Shown piece by piece: positions 58,067-64,000 of a DNA stretch of 64,000 nt. The stretch is taken from the NCBI RefSeq assembly GCF_025351285.1, contig NZ_JANXWG010000134.1, positions 1 through 64,000 on the forward strand, given 5' to 3'. The notes beneath the pieces are model-generated. The model was given only the letters and a program-made list of their open reading frames with translations. It ran no database searches and was not told the DNA's origin. Each line of letters opens with the position of its first letter. The first letter of the stretch is position 1. Source of the DNA: Novosphingobium sp. (lineage in GTDB: Bacteria; Pseudomonadota; Alphaproteobacteria; Sphingomonadales; Sphingomonadaceae). A program made the position numbers and the translations under genes.

Positions 58067-58336
58067 TCAGGAGACCGGGCCCTGCGACGGACTGTGCGGC
58101 GGCACGGCTTCGTTCACCGGCTGCGAGGTCGTTGCCTGAACGGGCGCGACAGGCGCCGGCGGGGCGATCTGGCTGGCGGGCGGCACCACGTGCGACGTAT
58201 CGTCGTTCATGCCTTCCTTGAAGCTTTTGATGCCCTTGCCGAAATCACCCATGAATTCGGATACCTTGCCGCGGCCGAACAGCACCAGCACGACCAGCGC
58301 CAGCAGCAGCAGGTGAATCGGAGATAGTCCAAACAT
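58067..58336 (-). CDS. tatA: Twin-arginine translocase subunit TatA
   Basis: The 89-residue protein has a short N-terminal helix (LSPIHLLLLALVVLVLFG), the hinge FGRGKVSEFMGDFGKGIKSFKEGM and a flexible Pro/Val tail. Length and pattern are standard for TatA, which forms the pore-like assemblies. It heads the tatA-tatB-tatC operon, 114 bases behind scpB. GGAGA is placed before the ATG on the coding strand. Confidence 0.95.
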   Translation of the reverse strand: MFGLSPIHLLLLALVVLVLFGRGKVSEFMGDFGKGIKSFKEGMNDDTSHVVPPASQIAPPAPVAPVQATTSQPVNEAVPPHSPSQGPVS

Positions 58337-58450
58337 CGTATGTCTCCTTCAGGCGGCCAGCCCGATCGTCAACCTGGCCTGCCCGGTCATGCCTCCGAAA
58401 CCCCTAGATAGGGCTTCGGGCCGCGTAGCGCCAGTTCCCCGGCACATCAA

Positions 58451-59053
58451 TCATTCGGCGTCTTCAACGGCCTCGGTCGCGTGATCCTTCGCAGCGGTCA
58501 AGTCGCCATCGACCAGCGCCGCGAACGCATCGTCGACCGGATCGAGCAGCCCGGCAGCGCGCAAATCCTCGATCCCCGGCAAGTCGCGCCGCGATTCGAG
58601 CCCGAAGTGCGCGAGAAAGTCGGGCGTGGTTGCAAAGATTACCGGGCGCCCGGGCACTTCACGCCGCCCGGCCACGCGGACCCAGCCGGCTTCCATCAGC
58701 ACGTCGAGCGTGCCCCGTGCAGTCTGCACCCCGCGAATCGCCTCGATCTCCGCGCGGCTGACCGGTTCGTGGTAAGCGATGATCGCCAGGCATTCGGTGG
58801 CCGCGCGCGACAGCTTGCGCTGGTCCTCGCGTTCGGGCCGGAGCAGGTGCGCCAGATCGCCTGCAGTCTGGAAATGCCAGCGGCCCCCGCGTTCGACCAG
58901 TTCGATCCCGCGCCCTTCGTAATGCGCCGCGATTTCGGCCAGCGCCTCGCGGACATCCGCGCCGCCAAGGTGTGCGCCGATGGCTTGCGGGGTCATCGGC
59001 TCGGTCGCCGCGAACAGCGCCGCTTCGACCGCACGGACCAGTTCGCCGGGCAC
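58451..59053 (-). CDS. scpB: Segregation and condensation protein ScpB
   Basis: The 200-residue product starts with GTG 59053, whose first base is the last base of the scpA stop (TAGTG). Two winged-helix domains are recognisable, with AHYEGRGIELVERGGRWHF near residue 42 and LAIIAYHEPVSRAEIEAIRG near 90. ScpB bridges ScpA and the SMC dimer in chromosome condensation. It follows scpA in the common order. An acidic C-terminal tail follows the second domain. Confidence 0.95.
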   Translation of the reverse strand: MPGELVRAVEAALFAATEPMTPQAIGAHLGGADVREALAEIAAHYEGRGIELVERGGRWHFQTAGDLAHLLRPEREDQRKLSRAATECLAIIAYHEPVSRAEIEAIRGVQTARGTLDVLMEAGWVRVAGRREVPGRPVIFATTPDFLAHFGLESRRDLPGIEDLRAAGLLDPVDDAFAALVDGDLTAAKDHATEAVEDAE

Positions 59054-59880
59054 TATCGCGCCGCGCGCAGCATCAACGGGGCGAACGGTTCGGCCTGGCG
59101 CATTTCGGCCTTGCCCTGCTTGGCCAGTTCGAGCGCAGCGACGAAGCTTGAGGCCAGCGCCGAGCGCCGCAATTGCGGATCGGCAAAACCCGCCTCGCTC
59201 CGCGCGGGCAGGAACGCGCGCAGATCGAGCCAGTCGAGCGCCACGCCCAACAGCGCCGAGACCCGCGCCAGCGCCGATTCGAGCGTCATCACCGGCCGTT
59301 CGCGCACCATGTGCACCACCGGCTGGCTGCGCGCCTTGACCTGGCCATAAGCCGCGACGAGGTCGAACCATTCGCAAGTCCAGCGGTGCCGCTTGTCCAC
59401 GCGCAAGCCTTCGGGCGCGCCACGCGCGAACACGTCGCGGCCCAGCCGATCGCGCGCCATCAGCCGCGCACCCGATTCGCGCATCGCCGCCAGCCGTTGC
59501 AGCCGCAGTTGCAAGCGCAGCGCCAGTTCCTCGGGCGATGGTTCCACGAGCGGATCGTGCGGCAGCAGCAGCAGCGACTTGAGATAGGCCAGCCATGCCG
59601 CCATCACCAGGTAATCGGCCGCCAGCTCCAGCCGCATCATGCCCGCGCGATCGATATAGGCGAGGTACTGATCGACCAGATCGAGGATCGAGATCGTGCG
59701 CAGATCGACCTTCTGCCGCCGCGCGAGATCGAGCAGGAGATCGAGCGGGCCTTCCCAGCCATTGAGATCGAGATGCAGCGCGGCCTTGTCCGGCGTGGCA
59801 TGGTCCGAAGGCGGGGACGCCAGCAGTTCCCAGTCAGGATCGGGCTCGGCCGCGATCACCGCCAGGTCCGCATCGTTCAC
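59053..59880 (-). CDS. scpA: Segregation and condensation protein ScpA
   Basis: GTG 59880 overlaps the nagZ stop by four bases. The 275-residue kleisin has the N-terminal helix (GWEGPLDLLLDLARRQKVDL) that binds SMC neck, LVMAAWLAYLKSLLLLP, and a C-terminal winged helix near 180-270. It closes the SMC ring together with ScpB. A much longer open frame upstream in the same phase runs under nagZ and is not used. Confidence 0.95.
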   Translation of the reverse strand: MNDADLAVIAAEPDPDWELLASPPSDHATPDKAALHLDLNGWEGPLDLLLDLARRQKVDLRTISILDLVDQYLAYIDRAGMMRLELAADYLVMAAWLAYLKSLLLLPHDPLVEPSPEELALRLQLRLQRLAAMRESGARLMARDRLGRDVFARGAPEGLRVDKRHRWTCEWFDLVAAYGQVKARSQPVVHMVRERPVMTLESALARVSALLGVALDWLDLRAFLPARSEAGFADPQLRRSALASSFVAALELAKQGKAEMRQAEPFAPLMLRAAR

Positions 59881-60905
59881 GCTGCGGCACCGACCAGCGC
59901 GAGCAGGGCATCGCGCTTGGCGAAAAGATCGGCCTGGGGCCCCATATCCACCGGAATTGCGAAATCGCGCGTCGTTCCCAGCGCGCGGTCGAGCCGTGTG
60001 GCAGTGGCTTCGCGCATCGTCGGCAGGGCCTTGGCTATCCCCACCATATCGTCCATCCGCGCCCAGCAGTTGAGCGCGATGTCGCACCCCGCCATAACCG
60101 CGCGCGCGGCGCGTTCGGGCACGCTGCCGTCGAGCGCTTCCATGTCGAGATCGTCGGTCAGCAGCAGCCCGTCGAAGCCGATGCGTTTGCGGATTACCTC
60201 GTGGATCACGAAGGGCGATTGCGTGGCGGGGTTTTCGGCATCCCAGGCGGTGAAGCGGATGTGGCCGGTCATGGCGATCGCTGCCCCGGCCAGCGCCTTG
60301 AACGGCGCCAGATCGGTTTCGAGTTCGGCCTCGCTGGCGGTAACGGTGGGCAATTCCTTGTGGCTGTCCGCGCCCGCGCGGCCGTGGCCGGGCATGTGCT
60401 TGATCGTGCCCGCCACCCCCGCGCGCGCCAGGCCATCGAGCGCGGCGCGGCCCAATGCCGCCACGCGCAGCGGCTCGGAGCCGTAGGCACGATCGCCGAT
60501 CACGTCGTGCGCGCCAGGCACCCGCACGTCGAGCAGCGGCAGGCAATCGACGCTGATCCCGGCTTCGGCACAATCGAGCCCGAGCGCGTGGGCGTTGGCA
60601 CGCACCGCCTCGATCGCGCTGATCGGCGCCAGATCATAAAGCCGGTCGAACGCTTCGCCGGTCGGGTAAGCCGCCCACACCGGCGGCTTCATCCGCGCGA
60701 CGCGGCCACCTTCCTGGTCGATGCAGATGAACGTGCGCGCGCGGCCGTGGATCGCGCGCAGTTCATCGGTGAGCGCGCGCACTTGCGATCGGGCTTGGAT
60801 ATTGCGGCCGAACAGGATGTACCCCGCCGGATCGGCGTCAGCGAAAAACGCGCGCTCGTCCGCGGTGAGGGTGAGGCCCGAAAGCCCGAAGATTGCCGGA
60901 ACCAT
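59877..60905 (-). CDS. nagZ: Beta-N-acetylhexosaminidase NagZ (GH3)
   Basis: The 342-residue enzyme has the NagZ signatures: CIDQEGGRVAR near 61-71, KHMPGHGRAGADSH with the catalytic His/Asp pair near 169-182, and the nucleophile Asp in LLLTDDLDMEAL near 251. It removes GlcNAc from muropeptides in the cytoplasm during cell-wall recycling. No signal peptide is present. Its stop overlaps the scpA start. It lies 214 bases downstream of the SPOR gene. Confidence 0.96.
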   Translation of the reverse strand: MVPAIFGLSGLTLTADERAFFADADPAGYILFGRNIQARSQVRALTDELRAIHGRARTFICIDQEGGRVARMKPPVWAAYPTGEAFDRLYDLAPISAIEAVRANAHALGLDCAEAGISVDCLPLLDVRVPGAHDVIGDRAYGSEPLRVAALGRAALDGLARAGVAGTIKHMPGHGRAGADSHKELPTVTASEAELETDLAPFKALAGAAIAMTGHIRFTAWDAENPATQSPFVIHEVIRKRIGFDGLLLTDDLDMEALDGSVPERAARAVMAGCDIALNCWARMDDMVGIAKALPTMREATATRLDRALGTTRDFAIPVDMGPQADLFAKRDALLALVGAAA

Positions 60906-61119
60906 GCCCGCTCAACTGGCAAATCGGCGGGGCTGCGGCAAGCGGGCGGGCGTCATGTGATGTGGATAGGCCAGGTATCGACAACTGCAAAGGCGCGCAG
61001 GGGCATGAAACCCCGCGCGCCCCCGAGCGCCCCCCAGCGCTCATGCAACATTGAATACCGGACCTAGCACCACATTGGAGCATCGGCCCCGAAAATTACC
61101 ACCGTTCTGGCTTATTCGG
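60906..61119. other. 214-base gap between the SPOR gene and nagZ
   Basis: No coding frame is supported here. Several GC-rich runs occur around 61010-61040, including CCCCCGAGCGCCCCCCAGCG, without a clear hairpin and T-run. The gap probably holds the nagZ promoter and the end of the argS-SPOR transcript. Confidence 0.35.
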
Positions 61120-61983
61120 TCAAGGCTTGACCTGGCAATGCAATCCCGCGCCCTGCAACGTACCGCACAACGCATTGGCCGCGCCCGCATCGCTGGCGAG
61201 CGCCTGCAAGCGATAGACCGTGCCGATATCGGCCTTGCCCTCGACGATGCGGTGGCCGTGGCCTGAAAGCGCGGAATATTGCGAGGACAACTTGCTCCAC
61301 GCGGTTTCGGCGGCGGCATGGCTGGAGAAAGCGCCGACTTGTACGCCGACCCCGCCCTGCGACCCAGAACCCGCAGCAGCGGATTTGACCGCAGATTTGG
61401 CTTCTGGCGGCTTGGCTTCGGCGGTGTTTGCAGCGGCGGTGTTTGCAGCGGCGGGCCCGGCTGCACCGGACTTCGCGTCCGCCGCGGCTTTGGCGTCGGC
61501 GGCCTTGGCGCCCGCGGTCATGGCGCCGGCGGTCATGGCGCCGGCGCTGCCATCGGGATGCTTGCCTTCGCTGACCTTGTAGCTCGAATCGCCGGTGCCT
61601 TCGAAGGTCTTGCCGCCAGGATTGGCGGGCTCGACCTTGTACGGCGCCTTGCTCGCTTCGATCAGGCTGCCATCGGCCTGCGCCGATGGTGTCTGGCTGT
61701 GGCTAACCCAGTAGATGCCACCGATCAGCGCACCGAGCGTCAGCAGGCCGAGCATGACAAAGCCGGCCATGCGGCCCGAATCCTGCGGTTCGTGATCGAC
61801 ATCGTCGGCCGAATCGAGCCAGGGCAGGCGTTCGTCCTCACCCAGTGCAAGCCGATCATGGTTTTCCGGATCATGCGCAGCGCTTCCGAACGCCGCTGCG
61901 TGATCTTCGGGAGCAGCTTGCGCCGCATCATCCCAGGGTTCGTGACCCTTTTCGTCGCCGCCGTGGCCGGTCTGATCGATCAT
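61120..61983 (-). CDS. SPOR-domain membrane protein
   Basis: ATG 61983 has AGGAG eight bases upstream, across the argS stop. The 287-residue protein has an acidic cytoplasmic N-terminus, one membrane helix at about 73-92 (MAGFVMLGLLTLGALIGGIYW), and a low-complexity periplasmic linker with AMTAGAMTAGA and AAKAADAKA repeats. A C-terminal SPOR domain of about 75 residues follows (GVGVQVGAFSSHAAAETAW to the end). SPOR domains bind denuded glycans at the division septum. It follows argS by two bases. Confidence 0.93.
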   Translation of the reverse strand: MIDQTGHGGDEKGHEPWDDAAQAAPEDHAAAFGSAAHDPENHDRLALGEDERLPWLDSADDVDHEPQDSGRMAGFVMLGLLTLGALIGGIYWVSHSQTPSAQADGSLIEASKAPYKVEPANPGGKTFEGTGDSSYKVSEGKHPDGSAGAMTAGAMTAGAKAADAKAAADAKSGAAGPAAANTAAANTAEAKPPEAKSAVKSAAAGSGSQGGVGVQVGAFSSHAAAETAWSKLSSQYSALSGHGHRIVEGKADIGTVYRLQALASDAGAANALCGTLQGAGLHCQVKP

Positions 61984-61985
61984 CC

Positions 61986-63734
61986 TCAAAGCTCCTGCGC
62001 GGCTTCTACGCCCAGAAGGGCCAACCCGTTGCGTACTACCTGCCCAATTTGCGCGGCAAGGAAAAGCCGCGCGGAACTGGTTTTACCATCGCGTGTCAGG
62101 ATGAACCGCTTTTCCGGCCGATCGTTGCCGATGTTCCAGTAACCATGGAACGCGCCCGCCAGTTCATAGAGATAGAATGCGATCCGGTGCGGTTCGCGCG
62201 CCTGCGCGGCGGCTTCGACCTGGCGCGGAAACTGCGCGGCCATGCGGATCAGCGCCACTTCCTCCTCGCCCAGCAGGTCCAGATCGGCGGCATCGGGGCC
62301 CAGCCCCTCGGCCGCGGCCTTGCGCATGGTCGAGCAGATCCGCGCGTGGCAGTACTGCACGTAGAACACGGGGTTGTCCTTCGACGCTTCGACCACCTTG
62401 TCGAAATCGAAGTCCATCTGCGCATCGGGCTTGCGGCTGAGCATGGTGAACCGCACCACGTCCTTGCCCACCATCTCGACCACGTCGGCCAGCGTGACGA
62501 AATTGCCCGAACGCTTCGACATCTTGAACGGCTGGCCGCCCTTCATGAGCTGGACCATCTGCACCAGCTTGACCTCGAACGATTTCGGGGTTGCACCCTC
62601 CGCCCCGGTCAGCGCCGCGACCGCAGCCTTGATCCGCTTGACCGTGCCGGCATGGTCCGCGCCCCAGATATCGACCAGTTCGTCGGCGGTCTCGGCTTTC
62701 TGGAAGTGGTAGGCGAGATCGGCGCCGAAATAGGTCCAGTTGCCGTCGGACTTCTTGATCGGGCGGTCCTGGTCATCGCCGAACCTGGTCGAGCGGAACA
62801 GCGGCAGCGCCACCGGCTCCCAATCGTCGAGCAGCTTGCCCTTGGGCGCTTCGAGCACGCCATCGTAGACCAGATCGTGCGCGCGCAGCCACTTTTCGGC
62901 GAGTTCGGGTTTGCCCGCCGCCTGCAATTCGGCCTCGGACGAGAACAGATCGTGGTGGATGCCGAGCAGCGCCAGGTCGGCGCGGATCATCACCAGCATC
63001 GCCGCAACCGCGCGGGTGCGGAACAGGACGAGCCACTCGGCTTCGGGCGCGGCGGCATACTTGTCACCGAATTCGGCCGCGAGTTGCTGGCCGACCGGAA
63101 TGAGGTATTCGCCGGGGTACAGCCCCTCAGGGATCGCGCCCACTTCGAAGCCGAGCGCTTCACGATACCGCACGTGCGCCGAGCGGGCGAGCACATCGAC
63201 CTGCGCACCGGCATCGTTGACGTAATACTCCCGGATCACCGTGTTGCCGGCAAATTCGAGCAGTGTCGCCAGCGCATCACCCACCACCGCGCCGCGGCAA
63301 TGGCCCATGTGCATCGGCCCGGTCGGATTGGCCGAGACATATTCGATATTGACCGTCTTGCCACCGCCCATGCTCGAACGGCCGTAATCTGCCGCCGCTG
63401 TGCCGATCGTGCGCAGTTCTTCGATCCACAGCGCATCGTCGAGCTTGAGATTGATGAACCCCGGCCCCGCCACGCTGACGCCGGCAACGCCGGGTATCTT
63501 CGCGAGTTCGACCGACAATGCTTCAGCCAGCGCGCGCGGGTTCATCTTGGCGGGCTTGGCCAGCACCATCGCCGCGTTGGTGGCAAGATCGCCATGCGCA
63601 GGATCGCGTGGCGGTTCGACCGTCACATTGCCGGTGTCGAGGCCTTGCGGCAGGACGCCAGCGCGCGCCAGTTCGGCGGTGGCGGCGGTTACGTGATCGG
63701 CAAAGGCGGCGAACAGGGTCTTTGGTGCGGACAT
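61986..63734 (-). CDS. argS: Arginyl-tRNA synthetase
   Basis: The 582-residue product from ATG 63734 has the N-terminal Add-1 tRNA-elbow domain, the HIGH-type motif SANPTGPMHMGH near residue 125, and the signature FKMSKRSGN (KMSKS-like) near 395. An all-helical anticodon domain is at the end. It charges tRNA-Arg. An in-frame longer start at 63803 is not supported. The order argS-SPOR-nagZ-scpA-scpB-tatABC is the kind of conserved run seen in sphingomonads. Confidence 0.97.
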   Translation of the reverse strand: MSAPKTLFAAFADHVTAATAELARAGVLPQGLDTGNVTVEPPRDPAHGDLATNAAMVLAKPAKMNPRALAEALSVELAKIPGVAGVSVAGPGFINLKLDDALWIEELRTIGTAAADYGRSSMGGGKTVNIEYVSANPTGPMHMGHCRGAVVGDALATLLEFAGNTVIREYYVNDAGAQVDVLARSAHVRYREALGFEVGAIPEGLYPGEYLIPVGQQLAAEFGDKYAAAPEAEWLVLFRTRAVAAMLVMIRADLALLGIHHDLFSSEAELQAAGKPELAEKWLRAHDLVYDGVLEAPKGKLLDDWEPVALPLFRSTRFGDDQDRPIKKSDGNWTYFGADLAYHFQKAETADELVDIWGADHAGTVKRIKAAVAALTGAEGATPKSFEVKLVQMVQLMKGGQPFKMSKRSGNFVTLADVVEMVGKDVVRFTMLSRKPDAQMDFDFDKVVEASKDNPVFYVQYCHARICSTMRKAAAEGLGPDAADLDLLGEEEVALIRMAAQFPRQVEAAAQAREPHRIAFYLYELAGAFHGYWNIGNDRPEKRFILTRDGKTSSARLFLAAQIGQVVRNGLALLGVEAAQEL

Positions 63735-63798
63735 GATCGCGCGCCTAGCGGGTTTGGCCGCGTGGGGAAAGCTTGGGACTGGCGACGTTACCATATCC

Positions 63799-63887
63799 GT
63801 CACCCTGAACTTGGTTCAGGGTCCATTTCTCCCCAACCACCGACGGTTGAATCGGCAAAATGGATGCTGAAACGAGTTCAGCATGAC
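63799..63887. repeat. Double-hairpin intergenic repeat
   Basis: The first hairpin has the stem ACCCTGAAC/GTTCAGGGT (63802-63822) with a three-base loop; the second has ATGCTGAA/TTCAGCAT (63864-63884) with a five-base loop. GTCA at the left end pairs with TGAC at the right end, so the whole 89-base element is symmetric. It resembles multi-copy palindromic elements of sphingomonad genomes. No other copy was seen by eye in this window. Confidence 0.7.
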
Positions 63888-63900
63888 TGGAGTTTAGGAC

Positions 63901-64000
63901 TCATCGCGTGACGTTGTACGCCAGTTGCTTCTGGTCGAGCGCGAAGCCTACCAGCAGTTCGAAACTGGCCTTGGAAATGGCCGAGCGCACTTCGGGTTGC
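63901..64000 (-). CDS. C-terminal end of an unidentified protein, cut by window edge
   Basis: The minus strand has 32 in-frame codons with high GC at third positions ending at TGA 63901-63903. The residues QPEVRSAISKASFELLVGF are visible before a basic end. The part is too short to assign a family. It is the gene upstream of argS, 166 bases away, with the double-hairpin repeat in between. Confidence 0.5.
   Translation of the reverse strand, partial: QPEVRSAISKASFELLVGFALDQKQLAYNVTR

Noticed and set aside
61845..63911. Long rightward open frame antisense to argS
   Set aside because: argS has the HIGH and KMSKS-type motifs; the antisense frame has none.

Overview
The window looks like chromosomal DNA of a sphingomonad-type alphaproteobacterium (Novosphingobium/Sphingomonas-like). 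The reasons are very high GC with GC-rich third codon positions, several TTG and GTG starts, many 1- or 4-base gene overlaps, large TonB-dependent receptors, a ClpS/Bpt N-degron pair, PHA synthase with a phasin, and an argS-SPOR-nagZ-scpA-scpB-tatA-tatB-tatC run. This assignment is inferred from gene content; no rRNA gene is present to confirm it.

Layout. (1) 1-10 kb is an accessory catabolic block: short-chain dehydrogenases, a SnoaL-like protein, an acyl-CoA ligase, an AcuI-type reductase, a TetR regulator, a VOC protein, a zinc alcohol dehydrogenase and an alkylsulfatase-like metallo-beta-lactamase (MBL) protein, in three operons around TetR. It fits CoA-activated catabolism of an unidentified substrate. 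(2) 10-15 kb is a compact signalling locus: RsbW-like ATPase, FecR-domain protein, OmpA lipoprotein, CHASE2-SpoIIE phosphatase, MBL hydrolase and STAS antagonist. This looks like a membrane-triggered partner-switching system and is the best candidate here for an undescribed system. (3) 15-18 kb holds two flavoproteins (BaiN/YhiN-like and LhgO-like) and an unknown single-span protein. (4) 18-22 kb is a decaying aromatic meta-cleavage operon: the flavin hydroxylase is reduced to its two ends and the alpha/beta hydrolase has lost its N-terminal half, while the extradiol dioxygenase, cyclase and fumarylacetoacetate-hydrolase-like genes remain open.

(5) 22-30.5 kb is a LysR-controlled uptake locus with two TonB receptors, an exported GH1 glycosidase and an exported MBL hydrolase. 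A near-identical 17-bp motif lies about 100 bp upstream of both receptors. (6) 30.5-37 kb has tRNA-Cys, an enoyl-CoA hydratase, an alanine-type aminotransferase, two small envelope proteins, PHA synthase and a phasin preceded by a perfect palindrome. (7) 37-51 kb is mostly envelope biology: clpS, lptF-lptG, a fatty-acid desaturase divergent from a large GNAT-type acyltransferase, a GH19-like hydrolase overlapping an LprI-like exported protein (possible effector/immunity pair), and tamA-tamB. (8) 51-64 kb is housekeeping: bpt, ilvA, a VanZ-like protein, a 3-hydroxyisobutyrate-dehydrogenase-like enzyme, an exported amidohydrolase, tatCBA, scpAB, nagZ, a SPOR protein and argS.

No rRNA gene, CRISPR array, transposase, integrase or replication origin was seen. 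All family names come from reading motifs by eye; no database search was run.
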